In this document: positions 54,823 to 64,000 of the stretch, in pieces
Layout of the letters: each line of letters starts with the position of its first letter
How positions within the stretch are numbered: position 1 is the stretch's first letter
Program-made: the position numbers and the translations under genes
The notes under the pieces: generated by a model
The model's input: only the letters and a program-made list of their open reading frames with translations
What the model was told of the DNA's origin: nothing
Databases searched by the model: none
From: an uncultured Algibacter sp.
GTDB lineage: Bacteria > Bacteroidota > Bacteroidia > Flavobacteriales > Flavobacteriaceae
Reading direction: 5' to 3'
Assembly (NCBI GenBank): GCA_947502405.1
Contig: CANMZT010000005.1
Coordinates: forward strand, 124,001 to 188,000
Length of the DNA: 64,000 nt

Positions 54823-55449
54823 ATGCAATCCACGCTATATAAAAGCTTAGAGTTATTAATTGTATTTGTTTTAATACCAGTTAGTTTTGCTATAAATTAT
54901 TCACCTTGGCTTAAGCTAGGTATAGGTGTAATTGGGTTTATTTATGTAATTTACATATTGATAAAAATAGAGAAACTTAAGTTTAAAATGTCTAAGTATT
55001 TAAACTGGAAAGCTTTTTGGAAGACTACCGTTATTAAACTATCTCTTATAATAATTATTACAACTAGTTTTGTCTGGATTACTGATAGTACTCAGCTTTT
55101 TAATGTGCTATTAAGCAAACCTATTAAGTGGCTCGTATTACTATTTGTTTATAGTTTTTTTTCAGTATATCCTCAAGAGTTACTTTATAGAACATTTTTC
55201 TTTAAGCGATATAGGTTGTTGTTTGAAAATGAAAATTTATTCATTTTTATTAATGCAATACTATTTTCTTTGGCGCATCTGTTTTTTAATAGTGGCTTGG
55301 TTTTATTACTAACTTTTTTGGGCGGCTTATTGTTTGCATTAACATTTGTTAAAACCGAGTCTACATTATTAGTATCCATTGAGCATGCCATTTACGGTTG
55401 TTGGCTTTTTACTGTTGGTATGGGAGATATGTTAGGGTTTCCAACATGA
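54823..55449 (+). CDS. CPBP-family intramembrane protease
   Basis: 208 residues with six or so membrane helices. Motif 1 is QELLYRTFFFKR, with Gln where the first Glu of EExxxR usually is; motif 2 FSLAHLFFN supplies His. CPBP proteins include CAAX proteases and bacteriocin-immunity proteins. The Gln change may lower or alter activity. It starts 1 bp after the Lrp gene. Confidence 0.85.
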   Translation: MQSTLYKSLELLIVFVLIPVSFAINYSPWLKLGIGVIGFIYVIYILIKIEKLKFKMSKYLNWKAFWKTTVIKLSLIIIITTSFVWITDSTQLFNVLLSKPIKWLVLLFVYSFFSVYPQELLYRTFFFKRYRLLFENENLFIFINAILFSLAHLFFNSGLVLLLTFLGGLLFALTFVKTESTLLVSIEHAIYGCWLFTVGMGDMLGFPT

Positions 55450-55531
55450 TTAATAACATATATACTACTTATATTAAAACTTTTACTATTTTTAGAGAGC
55501 TATTACTAACCTTTAATTAATATTAAAAGAC

Positions 55532-56050
55532 ATGAAAAAATTAGGACCAATTATCTTAGGCTTTATTATTGGAGCAGTATTAACTTATTATTTCTGCCCG
55601 CGTCCAACTGATGCTATGCATACAATGGATGTTGAGGTAAAAGCCCCAAAAGACACAATCTCAGTTGCACAAGCCAAAATTTTAAGTAAAAACTGGGAAC
55701 AGAGAAATCCAATTGAAGTAGATTCAACTCTGGAGGTTGAAGGTTCCAAAAAGAAAATCCGCTCCGTTTGGTGGTCTTTAGATGAGATTAACGAGTATTT
55801 GGCTTATGCTGAGGTAGAATCTAAGAAATTGGGATATACTATGACAGGTGTTAGAGTATACCTAGGGAACTATGGTAAAAACCCTAATCAAGCTATACAA
55901 AATAGAAACACTATGTTTATTGTACCTACTGGACCAAGAAAAACATCAAAAGCAAGTAGTTTAAATATAATGTTGCCTCCAACAGATAACGATATTCCAG
56001 CTCCACCTTTAAATCATGGTAGTGGTGGAAACGGAGGTTACCCACAATAA
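55532..56050 (+). CDS. Membrane-anchored protein of unknown function
   Basis: 172 residues. One N-terminal helix (4-21) ending in FCPRP, a soluble middle (SVWWSLDEINEYLAYAEVE, GVRVYLGNYG) and a Pro/Gly/Asn-rich end. Proteins like this seem common in Flavobacteriia but I know no function. It precedes the membrane protein / kinase pair by 8 bp, so the three are one unit. Confidence 0.75.
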   Translation: MKKLGPIILGFIIGAVLTYYFCPRPTDAMHTMDVEVKAPKDTISVAQAKILSKNWEQRNPIEVDSTLEVEGSKKKIRSVWWSLDEINEYLAYAEVESKKLGYTMTGVRVYLGNYGKNPNQAIQNRNTMFIVPTGPRKTSKASSLNIMLPPTDNDIPAPPLNHGSGGNGGYPQ

Positions 56051-56058
56051 ATATTTAA

Positions 56059-56781
56059 GTGATTGATTTTCTTTTAAGTCATTATGAGGCCTTAACGCGT
56101 TCATTAGAATTTTTAGCAGCTATAACTGGTATTTTATATTATAAAAAGTACCAAAGAACAGCTGCTAAATATTTTATTTTTTTCTTGGTTTTTATCGCTA
56201 TTTGTGAATCTCTTTGTACATATACAAATTATGTTAGACCAGACGGGTTCTTAAATTTTTTGATTGGTACTAAATTTCAAAAGAATCATTGGTTTGCTAC
56301 CTTGTATTGGGTTATTGGGGCTGTTTTATTTTATTCATTTTACTTTTACAGAGTATTAAAGACAGATTTATACAAGAAAATCATTAAATATATCTCTTAT
56401 GGATTTTTAATTTTTTCTTCTATATATATAGCTTGTCATTGGGAAAAGTTTTTTTTCCAATTTTTTACTGTTTTTGATGTGTTAGGAGCTATCATTATAT
56501 GTACATGCTCAATTCTATATTTTATTGAAATTTTGGTAAGTGATAAAATTTTGGAGTTTTATAATTCTATAAATTTTTATATAAGTGCTACAATTTTTAT
56601 TTGGTGGCTTATCATTACACCTCTATCATTTTATAGTGTATATTTCAATTATGAAGTAGGAAAGAATTTCTTTGATTTAGATTTTGTACACTTAAGGTGG
56701 CAAATCATTTTGTTTTCAAATATTTTTATGTATTTAACTTTTACTTTTGCTTTTATATGGTGCAAACCGGAGAACAATTAA
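56059..56781 (+). CDS. Multi-pass membrane protein upstream of histidine kinase, GTG start
   Basis: 240 residues with about six or seven membrane helices, aromatic-rich, and no soluble domain. It starts with GTG at 56059, 8 bp after the previous gene. It overlaps the kinase gene by 25 bp in another frame. It may be the sensory membrane part of the kinase encoded as a separate chain (inference). Confidence 0.75.
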   Translation: MIDFLLSHYEALTRSLEFLAAITGILYYKKYQRTAAKYFIFFLVFIAICESLCTYTNYVRPDGFLNFLIGTKFQKNHWFATLYWVIGAVLFYSFYFYRVLKTDLYKKIIKYISYGFLIFSSIYIACHWEKFFFQFFTVFDVLGAIIICTCSILYFIEILVSDKILEFYNSINFYISATIFIWWLIITPLSFYSVYFNYEVGKNFFDLDFVHLRWQIILFSNIFMYLTFTFAFIWCKPENN

Positions 56782-57557
56782 CAAGTACAGCCTCAGAACG
56801 ATATTTACTCGTTTATATGCTAGCAGTTTTGGTAATTATTACCACTTTGGTTGTAGTATTCTTTATCGTATTTCAAAGACGTAAAAATAAACTACTCCAA
56901 GATAAAATAAAACAACAGCAAGCTTTTGAGGCAGAAATTATTCAGGCGCAAACTGAAGCACAAGAGCAAACCTTAAAAAATATAGGATGGGAATTGCACG
57001 ATAATGTTGGGCAATTATTGTCTTTTGCTAGTATGCAGTTAAGTATTTTAAAAATGCAAGTTGCGGATGATGTTAGGGACAAGTTTAAAGATACTTCCGA
57101 GGCGCTTAGTAATGGTTTAAAAGAGGTTAGAGCGCTTTCAAAAACATTAAATAATGATGTGATTTTAAATATCGGTTTTGAGAAGTCTATAACCAATGAG
57201 TTAGACAGAATGAAAAAAATGAAATTCACCTCTGCTGAACTTAAAATTATCGGTGATAAAGTTGATTTTATAGACCGAAAACACGAAATTATTATTTTCA
57301 GAATTCTTCAGGAGTTTTTATCCAATTCTGTAAAATATTCAGAAGCCAAAAACATAGCCATTACTTTAGATTATAAACCTGAAAGCATAATAATTACTGC
57401 AACCGATGATGGTAAAGGCTTTGATATAAATGAAATTGAACAGGGTTCTGGTTTAATTAATATGAAAAGTAGAGCTGCTTTAATTGGTGCCAATTTAAAT
57501 TTGAATTCTAGATTAGGTGAAGGTGTAGAATTAGTGCTAAATTATCCTTTATCTTAA
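56757..57557 (+). CDS. Sensor histidine kinase (HisKA_3 / NarX-type)
   Basis: 266 residues from the ATG at 56757; longer readings would only retrace the upstream gene. A single helix (about 18-39) precedes a coiled coil. The H-box ELHDNVGQLL has His81, and the ATPase has LQEFLSNSVKYSE (N box), TDDGKGFD (G1) and GSGLINMKSRA (G2). It lacks any extracellular sensor, which fits help from the overlapping membrane gene. No response regulator is adjacent. Confidence 0.9.
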   Translation: MVQTGEQLTSTASERYLLVYMLAVLVIITTLVVVFFIVFQRRKNKLLQDKIKQQQAFEAEIIQAQTEAQEQTLKNIGWELHDNVGQLLSFASMQLSILKMQVADDVRDKFKDTSEALSNGLKEVRALSKTLNNDVILNIGFEKSITNELDRMKKMKFTSAELKIIGDKVDFIDRKHEIIIFRILQEFLSNSVKYSEAKNIAITLDYKPESIIITATDDGKGFDINEIEQGSGLINMKSRAALIGANLNLNSRLGEGVELVLNYPLS

Positions 57558-58937
57558 TTATCCTAAGTACTTAAATACCTTTTTTAATAAACTCATTTTT
57601 CCTTTATAAGGAGCATATCTAAATGATGGATCAAACCAATTACCGCGTTTAATAATTGGTTTCGCATTCGAAAAGGTTTCATAACCATGCTTACCGTGGT
57701 ATTTACCCATTCCGCTAGCGCCAATACCCCCAAAAGGTAATCGGTGGTTTCCAAAATGAATCAATAAATCATTAATAACCCCGCCTCCATAATTAAACTT
57801 TTCAATAACTTCTTTTATAAAGGGCTTTTGGTTAGAAAATAAATAAAGTGATAGTGGACGTTCTAGTTTCCATATTATTTGCTCGATTTCTTCATTAGTT
57901 TCATAAGTTAGTATAGGCAAAATAGGACCGAAGATTTCTTCTTGCATGATTTTACTATCTAAACTTGGTGAATCAACAATTGTTGGAGAAACATAACACG
58001 CATCAATATCAACTTCACCACCAAAAACAATATTTATATCTTTTAATAAATTGGCTAGCCTTTTAGTGTTTTTTGTATTAATTATTCGAGGTAAATCTGG
58101 TGATAGTTTTGGGTTTTTACCATAACGTCGAATTATTTCTGTTTTCAATGCGTCAATCAGCTTATGCTTGATATTAGATTTAGCAATTACATAATCTGCT
58201 GCAATACAGGTTTGTCCACCATTTAAGAGCTTTCCCCAAACCAATCTTCTAGCTACAAGTTTTAAGTTTACGGTGTCATCAATAATACATGGTGATTTTC
58301 CTCCAAGTTCTAATGTTACAGGTGTTAGATGTTTTGCTGCTGCTTTTGCAATGATTTTTCCGACTTTTGTGCTCCCTGTGAAAAAAATATAGTCCCATTT
58401 TTCTGCTAATAAAATTGTTGAAGTCTCAACACCACCTTCTATAGAAATGGCAACTGTCTCAGGAAAAGTATTTTGTATAATTTCAGTAATTACTTTTGAT
58501 GTATGTTTTGTAAGTTCACTTGGTTTTAAAACAACAGTGTTTCCTGCTGCTATAGCCATAATTAATGGTTCCATAGCTAGAAGAAAAGGATAATTCCAAG
58601 GTGCAATAATTAAAACAGTTCCATAAGGGTCTTTATAAATATAATCTTTTGAAGGAAAGGTTAAAAATGAGGATTTGACGCGTTTTGGTTTGGACCACTT
58701 CTTTAGGTTTTTTATAGCCAGATTTAGTCCTGAGATGACCAGTCCAACCTCACTAATATAAGACTCGAATTCTGATTTTTTAAAATCTTTTTTTAAAGCA
58801 TCCAGTATATCTTGTTCATGCTCTAAAATTTCTTTTTTTAAAGATTTTAAAAGCTTTAGCCTGTAAGTAATATCTTTTGTTTTTTGAGACTTGAAAAATA
58901 CTCGTTGATTCTTTATTATGTTAGGTACGGTGTTCAA
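57558..58937 (-). CDS. Aldehyde dehydrogenase (ALDH3-like)
   Basis: 459 residues. Catalytic Cys244 (GGQTCIAADYV), base Glu210 (TLELGGKSP), Asn115 (PWNYPF) and Lys138 (LKPSE). Short length without the usual N-terminal strand and the C-terminal FDP-like end favour the ALDH3 group, which oxidises medium and long-chain aldehydes. Its stop abuts the kinase stop, so the two genes converge. Confidence 0.92.
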   Translation of the reverse strand: MNTVPNIIKNQRVFFKSQKTKDITYRLKLLKSLKKEILEHEQDILDALKKDFKKSEFESYISEVGLVISGLNLAIKNLKKWSKPKRVKSSFLTFPSKDYIYKDPYGTVLIIAPWNYPFLLAMEPLIMAIAAGNTVVLKPSELTKHTSKVITEIIQNTFPETVAISIEGGVETSTILLAEKWDYIFFTGSTKVGKIIAKAAAKHLTPVTLELGGKSPCIIDDTVNLKLVARRLVWGKLLNGGQTCIAADYVIAKSNIKHKLIDALKTEIIRRYGKNPKLSPDLPRIINTKNTKRLANLLKDINIVFGGEVDIDACYVSPTIVDSPSLDSKIMQEEIFGPILPILTYETNEEIEQIIWKLERPLSLYLFSNQKPFIKEVIEKFNYGGGVINDLLIHFGNHRLPFGGIGASGMGKYHGKHGYETFSNAKPIIKRGNWFDPSFRYAPYKGKMSLLKKVFKYLG

Positions 58938-58966
58938 TAGTAAAGCTTTTTCTAAAGGTATCTAAT

Positions 58967-59665
58967 TTAAAATAAACAAGCATTCCAAATAGCATCATTT
59001 GGTAAAGGGGCATCTATTGAAATAGATTCCTTTTTTACAGGATGAATAAATTCAATATATCTGGCATGTAAACTTATGCTGGCATCTTTGTTACTTCTAT
59101 CAAAACCGTATTTTAAATCACCCTTAATAGGGCACCCTATATTTGATAATTGAACGCGAATTTGATGGTGTCTTCCCGTTTCTAGATTAACTTCTAGTAA
59201 ATAATAATTATCTAATTTTTTTATAACTTGGTAGTGTAGAATAGCTTTTTTACTACCAGTAACTTCTTTAGAGTAAGCTTTAGATTTGTTGTTTTTAGGG
59301 TTTTTGACTAGCCAATTTATAAGTGTATCCTTATGCTTGGGCGGTTCTTTTTTTACGATGGCCCAATAGGTTTTTTTTATGTCTTTAGAAAGGAATAATT
59401 TGTTTAGTCTAGGAAGTACTTTACTCGTTTTTGCAAAAATCACCAGACCAGTTGTTGGTCTGTCTAAGCGGTGTACAGTTCCTAAATATACGTTTCCAGG
59501 CTTGTTGTATTTGTCTTTAATAAATTCCTTAACAACATCACTCATTGGTTTATCTCCTGTTTTATCACCTTGAACGATATCACCAGCACGTTTGTTTATA
59601 ATAATAATGTGGTTGTCTTCATATATGACTTGAAGATTACTTTTATTAGATAGAACTTTTGACAT
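58967..59665 (-). CDS. RluA-family RNA pseudouridine synthase
   Basis: 232 residues. Catalytic Asp68 is in HRLDRPTTG, and LETGRHHQIRVQLS is the other family motif. It lacks an S4 domain, which suggests a narrow target such as a single rRNA or tRNA site. It lies 29 bp upstream of the aldehyde dehydrogenase in the same direction. Confidence 0.93.
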   Translation of the reverse strand: MSKVLSNKSNLQVIYEDNHIIIINKRAGDIVQGDKTGDKPMSDVVKEFIKDKYNKPGNVYLGTVHRLDRPTTGLVIFAKTSKVLPRLNKLFLSKDIKKTYWAIVKKEPPKHKDTLINWLVKNPKNNKSKAYSKEVTGSKKAILHYQVIKKLDNYYLLEVNLETGRHHQIRVQLSNIGCPIKGDLKYGFDRSNKDASISLHARYIEFIHPVKKESISIDAPLPNDAIWNACLF

Positions 59666-59696
59666 GTTGGATTTCTCGATTTTTCGAAAGTTAGAT

Positions 59697-60047
59697 TTAT
59701 TTTAATGTTGATTTAAACTTAGAGGTCATTTTTATTATTGAATCTAAATTTTTTAAAAGTTTATCTAACTCATCATTATCTATAAATTTTAAATCGAAAG
59801 CTATTAATAATTGAGTTTCAACTTCGTATGCAGAGCCAAGTGTTATCTGTAAAAAACGAGCAAAGTCTTTGTTTGATTTTCTGGAGGAACCTTCGGCAAT
59901 GTTAGAAGGTATCGATACTGATGCTCGTCTTAATTGATTGGTTAAGCCAAATTTTTCTGAATCTGGAAACTTTGAAGTAATCGAATAAATTTCAGAACAA
60001 AATAATCTACTTTTTTTCCAAATTTCTAAGTCTTTGAAACGATGCAT
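59697..60047 (-). CDS. Four-helix-bundle protein (S23/IVP family)
   Basis: 116 residues. FKDLEIWKKSRLFCSEIY at the start and RRASVSIPSNIAEGSSRKS in the middle identify the S23 family, named from ORFs inside 23S rRNA intervening sequences. Freestanding copies are frequent in Bacteroidota; their function is unknown. It lies between rluA and panB, 31 bp and 92 bp away. Confidence 0.9.
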   Translation of the reverse strand: MHRFKDLEIWKKSRLFCSEIYSITSKFPDSEKFGLTNQLRRASVSIPSNIAEGSSRKSNKDFARFLQITLGSAYEVETQLLIAFDLKFIDNDELDKLLKNLDSIIKMTSKFKSTLK

Positions 60048-60139
60048 TTGTTGGGTTATTAGATTGTTGAATTTGTTCGATTGTCAAGTATTTAGTATTA
60101 TAATAAGCCTAACTAATCTAAAAATCCAAGAAGTCTAGA

Positions 60140-60958
60140 TTAATAGGATTCACTCTCGTTAGGGAAATCTTGAGTTTTTACATCATCTACATATTGAGAA
60201 ATAGCAGTAGACATCTCTTCATATAAATTTAGGTATCGTCTTAAAAATCTAGGATTAAACTCATGCGTCATACCAATCATATCATGTAATACTAAAACTT
60301 GTCCGTCAACTTCAGGTCCAGCACCTATACCTATTATAGGTATACTTACGCTCTCTGCAACTTGTTTAGCAAGTTTTGCAGGTATTTTTTCTAAAACAAT
60401 AGCAAAGCATCCTAATTTTTCTAGCATTTTTGCATCCTCTAATAATTGTTCTGCTTCTTGTTCTTCTTTGGCACGAACCGTATATGTTCCAAATTTATAA
60501 ATAGATTGTGGTGTTAAACCTAAATGGCCCATAACTGGAATTCCTGCGTTTAAAATACGTTTTATGGATTCTTTGATTTCCTTACCACCTTCAAGCTTTA
60601 CAGAATGTGCGCCACTTTCTTTCATAATTCTTATTGCCGAACGCAGCGCTTCTTTAGGGTCACTTTGGTAACTTCCAAACGGTAGGTCTACAACAATAAG
60701 TGCTCTATAAATAGCACGTACAACCGAAGATGCATGATAAATCATTTGGTCTAAGGTAATTGGTAAGGTAGTTTCGTGGCCAGCCATAACGTTACTGGCA
60801 GAATCGCCTACTAAAATAACATCTACACCTGCGCTATCTACAATTTTTGCCATGGTATAATCGTATGCTGTAAGCATTGATATTTTTTCACCCGTAGCTT
60901 TCATATCAACAAGTGATTTTACGGTTACGCGTTTATATTCTTTTTTGGCAGTAGACAT
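60140..60958 (-). CDS. panB: 3-methyl-2-oxobutanoate hydroxymethyltransferase PanB
   Basis: 272 residues. [43 protein letters not shown] and [10 protein letters not shown] (catalytic Glu) are the PanB motifs. It makes ketopantoate with methylene-THF in coenzyme A synthesis. The rest of the pantothenate genes are not in the window. Confidence 0.96.
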   Translation of the reverse strand: MSTAKKEYKRVTVKSLVDMKATGEKISMLTAYDYTMAKIVDSAGVDVILVGDSASNVMAGHETTLPITLDQMIYHASSVVRAIYRALIVVDLPFGSYQSDPKEALRSAIRIMKESGAHSVKLEGGKEIKESIKRILNAGIPVMGHLGLTPQSIYKFGTYTVRAKEEQEAEQLLEDAKMLEKLGCFAIVLEKIPAKLAKQVAESVSIPIIGIGAGPEVDGQVLVLHDMIGMTHEFNPRFLRRYLNLYEEMSTAISQYVDDVKTQDFPNESESY

Positions 60959-61077
60959 GTTATTTTGAAATTAGTTAGCACGTAAAAATACACAAAATAA
61001 GAAGATACTGTTAAACTTTTCTTTAAAGGGAATCTACATGCTTAGATATCAGTTATTTTAGCTAAAAACTGAAAGCC

Positions 61078-61539
61078 ATGGCACGTATTATATTTTATTT
61101 AGTACTTTTAATAACTACGACTTTATTTGGTCAAACAGACGAAGAGACTCAGGTTAAAGCTACGGTGGATGTTTTTTTTGAAGGTTTTCATAAAGGTGAT
61201 ACGGCTTTGATGAAATCGGTTATGGCGGATAAGATTTTAATGCAAACAGCTTACAGGAATAAAGAAGGTAAAGATATTTTAGTTACCGATAATCCCAAAA
61301 AACTTATTAACGCTATTGCTGATAGACCGGACGACCAAAAATGGGATGAACGCTTGTTAGACTACAGGATTCAAGTGGATGGCAATATGGCGAATGCTTG
61401 GACACCTTACGAGTTTTGGTTTAATGGAGAATTTAGCCATTGTGGTGTTAACTCATTTCAGATGTTTAAAGATGGTGATATTTGGAAAATTATTTATTTG
61501 ATTGATACACGCAGACGTTCTTCTTGTGATAGGGGGTAG
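61078..61539 (+). CDS. Secreted NTF2/SnoaL-like protein
   Basis: 153 residues with a signal peptide (MARIIFYLVLLITTTLFGQ) then a cone-shaped alpha+beta NTF2-like fold (VDVFFEGFHKGDTALMKSVMAD, WTPYEFWFNGEFSHCGVNSF). No catalytic residues are evident, so binding or hydrolysis of a small molecule is possible. It is a single gene transcribed away from panB. Confidence 0.8.
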   Translation: MARIIFYLVLLITTTLFGQTDEETQVKATVDVFFEGFHKGDTALMKSVMADKILMQTAYRNKEGKDILVTDNPKKLINAIADRPDDQKWDERLLDYRIQVDGNMANAWTPYEFWFNGEFSHCGVNSFQMFKDGDIWKIIYLIDTRRRSSCDRG

Positions 61540-61581
61540 CGCATTTTTATCTGATTTTGGTGAATATCTACTGGTTCATAA

Positions 61582-62040
61582 TTAAGACCGAGGCTTATCA
61601 ATTCCTCTATCATACATCACAATACTGCCAGCAACAGAAACGTTTAAACTTAAATGCGATTTAAACTTTACTAAAAAATGACTTTTTTCAATCGCTTTTT
61701 TTGAAAGTCCATGATCTTCTGCACCTAATAAATAAACGCAACGTCTGGGGTGGTTAAAGGTTTCTAAATCTTCAGCATCATCGGTAAGTTCAACACTTAC
61801 TAGTCTAGCACCTTTAGGGAGGTTTTTATAAAATTCATCAAACGTTTCATAATGAAAATAGGGCATAGACTTCACAGCATTATGCGTGTCGCAAGCTTGT
61901 TTTGCATAACGATTGCCAATGGTAAAAATAAAACTAGCGCCTAAATTTTGAGCAGAACGCCAAAGCACACCTAAATTTTCAGGTGTTTTTCCGTTTTGTA
62001 TGCCGATACCGAAGAATTCGTTTTCAAAGTTGTCATTCAT
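61582..62040 (-). CDS. TrmH/SpoU-family RNA 2'-O-methyltransferase
   Basis: 152 residues. The SPOUT knot is seen in NLGVLWRSAQNLGASFIF, VYLLGAEDHGLS and LSLNVSVAGSIVMYDRG (SAM-binding knot with Asn). It lacks the extra N-terminal domain of larger members and likely modifies a tRNA. It follows moaA by 25 bp. Confidence 0.9.
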   Translation of the reverse strand: MNDNFENEFFGIGIQNGKTPENLGVLWRSAQNLGASFIFTIGNRYAKQACDTHNAVKSMPYFHYETFDEFYKNLPKGARLVSVELTDDAEDLETFNHPRRCVYLLGAEDHGLSKKAIEKSHFLVKFKSHLSLNVSVAGSIVMYDRGIDKPRS

Positions 62041-62065
62041 CTTTCAAAAGTAAATATTCTATAGA

Positions 62066-63073
62066 TTACCCACCAATAGTGATCATACTTCTGTTTTTAG
62101 AATGTAAATCAGGTTTTTGTAGTTTTTCCAAAGTGTCCATACCACCACGCACTTTAAATTTAGCTTGTACTGCTTTTTGTATGATGGGTTCAATTGGTTT
62201 TCCTGCTCTTAAAGTGGTTAATACATCAGACTCTGTAGCAGAAAATAAACAATTTTTTAATTGACCGTTAGCTGTTAAGCGCAATCTATTACATGAATCG
62301 CAAAACGGATTAGTAACAGAGCTTATAATAGCGAAACTACCTTTATAGTCTTTTATTTTGTAGTTTTTAGAGGTGTCGTTTGGCGCATCTTGTAAACGTT
62401 CTACTTTATCTTCCGCGAAAGCGTTATTTACATAAGTCATAACTTCAGCATACGATACCATTTTACTCATATCCCATTTATTACCATCAAAAGGCATAAA
62501 CTCTATAAACCGAACAGACACAGGTAAATCTCTAGTAAAGTGGATGAAATCTATAATTTCATTATCATTAAAACCTTTCATTAAAACAGCATTCACTTTT
62601 ACTGTAAAACCCTCTTTTACAAGCAATAAAATATTATCATAAACCCGTCTAAATTCATGGCGTCTGGTAATATGTTTAAACTTGTTTTTATCCAAAGAGT
62701 CTAAACTCACATTAATTTTATTAACGCCGTTAGCCTTTAAAACAGGAATAAACTTATCAATAATCACCGCGTTTGAAGTTATGGATAATTCCACAGGAAG
62801 CGATGCTAGTTTTTCTAAAATAACAGGAATATCTTTTCTAACTAAAGGCTCTCCACCAGTCAATCTAATTTTTGTAACACCATGATCAACAAAGGTTTTA
62901 GCGATATCATATATTTCTTCATAAGTCATTAAATGACTTTTGGGTGATAAAGGTACACCATTAGCAGGCATGCAATAGGTACAACGTAAATTACAACGCT
63001 CTGTTAAAGAGATACGAAGGTAAGCATGGTCTCTACCATGTGAATCTTGTAATATGTTTTTTTCTTCGCTCAT
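62066..63073 (-). CDS. moaA: GTP 3',8-cyclase MoaA
   Basis: 335 residues. The radical-SAM cluster is Cys27-x3-Cys31-x2-Cys34 (CNLRCTYC). The second cluster is in NPFCDSCNRLRLT and LKNCLFS. RLTGGEP is the SAM-binding loop, and the chain ends in Gly-Gly as required for activity. It makes the first intermediate of molybdenum cofactor with MoaC, encoded just upstream. Confidence 0.97.
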   Translation of the reverse strand: MSEEKNILQDSHGRDHAYLRISLTERCNLRCTYCMPANGVPLSPKSHLMTYEEIYDIAKTFVDHGVTKIRLTGGEPLVRKDIPVILEKLASLPVELSITSNAVIIDKFIPVLKANGVNKINVSLDSLDKNKFKHITRRHEFRRVYDNILLLVKEGFTVKVNAVLMKGFNDNEIIDFIHFTRDLPVSVRFIEFMPFDGNKWDMSKMVSYAEVMTYVNNAFAEDKVERLQDAPNDTSKNYKIKDYKGSFAIISSVTNPFCDSCNRLRLTANGQLKNCLFSATESDVLTTLRAGKPIEPIIQKAVQAKFKVRGGMDTLEKLQKPDLHSKNRSMITIGG

Positions 63074-63148
63074 TGCTTCGCTTTGTTTATTTGTTGAATC
63101 GTTGAATTGTGTAACCGTTTAAACAAATTAACACGAATAAACGTTTTT

Positions 63149-64000
63149 TTAATCGTGTCTTGCACCTTTAAGTATTCTAAAACTATGTAACACCGCTGGA
63201 AAAATAGCATCCATAGATTCTTTTGCGCCATTTGTTGAACCTGGTAAAGCTAAAACCAAAGTATCGCCAATAGTGCCTGCAACACTTCGTGATAACATGG
63301 CAAACGGCATGCGCCCTTGCCCGTAGCTTCTAATGGCTTCCTCAATTCCAGGAATGCGTCTCTCTATAATTGGTAATAATGCTTCTGGAGTAACATCGCG
63401 CCCTGATAACCCAGTTCCTCCAGTATAAATTACCATATCAATACCTTGTTCTTGATAGGATTTTACTTTTTGTTGAATGATATCTTTTTCATCAGGAATA
63501 ATCACGTATTCATTGACTTTAACTTCACTCTCTTCAAGCTTTTTGATGATAGCTTTTCCTGCTTTATCTTCTTTATGACCCGCTGAAATAGTATCGCTAC
63601 AAACTACAACTGCTGCTGTTAAGTCTTTTCTGAATTTATCTCTAAAATCAGATTTCCCGCCTTTCTTTTCTAATAACTTTATCGCATGTATTTCTATGCC
63701 TTTATCAATAGGTTTTAGCATGTCATACATGTTTAGAGCCACTACGCTTGCTCCATGCATCGCTTCAACTTCAACGCCTGTTTTGTAAATGGTTTTTACC
63801 GTGAATAATACAGTGATTTCAAGTCCATCAATTTGGTATTCAATTCCAGTAAATTCAATAGGTAAGGGGTGGCAATCTGGCAAAATATCTGGCGTGCGTT
63901 TTACACCTAATAACCCTGCCGCTTTACTCATAGCGAATACATTGCCTTTAGGAACGGTTTCGTTTTCAATGGCAGTAATCGTTTCTTGTTTACTGACCTT
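63149..64000 (-). CDS. moaCB: Bifunctional MoaC-MoaB fusion, cut by window end
   Basis: 284 residues are visible; the frame continues past the window edge (VSKQETITAIENETVPKGN precedes the Met at 63931). The first 110 residues are MoaC (KAAGLLGVKRTPDILPDCHP, VEVEAMHGASV), cyclic pyranopterin monophosphate synthase. The rest is a MoaB/MogA molybdopterin-binding domain (VVVCSDTISAGHKEDKAG, YTGGTGLSGRDVTPE). The fusion links the second step of cofactor synthesis with a later adenylation-type domain. It is co-directional with moaA, 75 bp upstream of it. Confidence 0.94.
   Translation of the reverse strand, partial: KVSKQETITAIENETVPKGNVFAMSKAAGLLGVKRTPDILPDCHPLPIEFTGIEYQIDGLEITVLFTVKTIYKTGVEVEAMHGASVVALNMYDMLKPIDKGIEIHAIKLLEKKGGKSDFRDKFRKDLTAAVVVCSDTISAGHKEDKAGKAIIKKLEESEVKVNEYVIIPDEKDIIQQKVKSYQEQGIDMVIYTGGTGLSGRDVTPEALLPIIERRIPGIEEAIRSYGQGRMPFAMLSRSVAGTIGDTLVLALPGSTNGAKESMDAIFPAVLHSFRILKGARHD

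Overview
The window looks like part of a marine or host-associated Flavobacteriaceae chromosome (phylum Bacteroidota). The support is an AT-rich genome, promoters of the TTTG / TAnnTTTG type, few Shine-Dalgarno sites, a GH16 enzyme with a type IX secretion tail, a TonB-dependent receptor with a carboxypeptidase-like N-terminal domain, and several families typical of that group. I assigned families by reading motifs; no database was searched.

Left chromosomal arm (1-11707). A divergent AraC regulator faces a complete trans-4-hydroxy-L-proline catabolic set: epimerase, FAD-dependent D-hydroxyproline dehydrogenase, deaminase of the DapA family, and alpha-ketoglutarate semialdehyde dehydrogenase. 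Next comes a tightly packed redox-repair operon: MsrB, a single-cysteine glutaredoxin, the protein AMPylase SelO, a small orphan, MsrA, an aldo/keto reductase, a variant MsrA-like protein and an alpha/beta-hydrolase-OsmC fusion. A strong terminator ends it.

Integrated island (about 11708-32414, 20.7 kb). It sits at the 3' end of a tRNA-Ser(UGA) gene. A 13-bp copy of the tRNA end marks the far border, and a 19-bp tandem GGTCAC repeat lies just inside each border. The island carries a tyrosine integrase, a helix-turn-helix protein, a 503-residue protein with the motifs of family A DNA polymerases / single-subunit RNA polymerases, two small left-end genes, a 0.86-kb structured non-coding stretch, and a one-directional metal-resistance block. 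That block holds a Cys/His-rich secreted protein, TonB receptor, Fur-type regulator, DUF3703 protein, Zn/Cd-type P-ATPase, HYC_CC_PP protein, CusA-CusC, an acetolactate-decarboxylase-like lipoprotein, an HMA-membrane fusion, a DUF305 protein, CusB, and an HMA lipoprotein. I see no relaxase or conjugation genes.

Middle and right arm (32487-64000). These are mostly housekeeping genes: nitroreductase, DegT aminotransferase, secreted GH16 glucanase, RibBA with a degenerate second domain, an LptF/G permease, LolA, FtsK and DgkA. A peroxide-defence zone follows (Tpx, KatG plus ankyrin protein, peroxiredoxin plus thioredoxin), interrupted by a ParDE-like toxin-antitoxin pair between inverted repeats. 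After that come an NhaC antiporter, a PLP Cys/Met enzyme with a divergent Lrp regulator, a histidine kinase, an aldehyde dehydrogenase, a pseudouridine synthase, PanB, a TrmH-like methylase, and molybdenum-cofactor genes moaA and moaCB (cut by the window end).

A dispersed intergenic repeat occurs three times (33326, 43735, 52831), with ends that vary together so as to keep pairing. The most novel items are the polymerase-like protein of the island and the island's recombination architecture.
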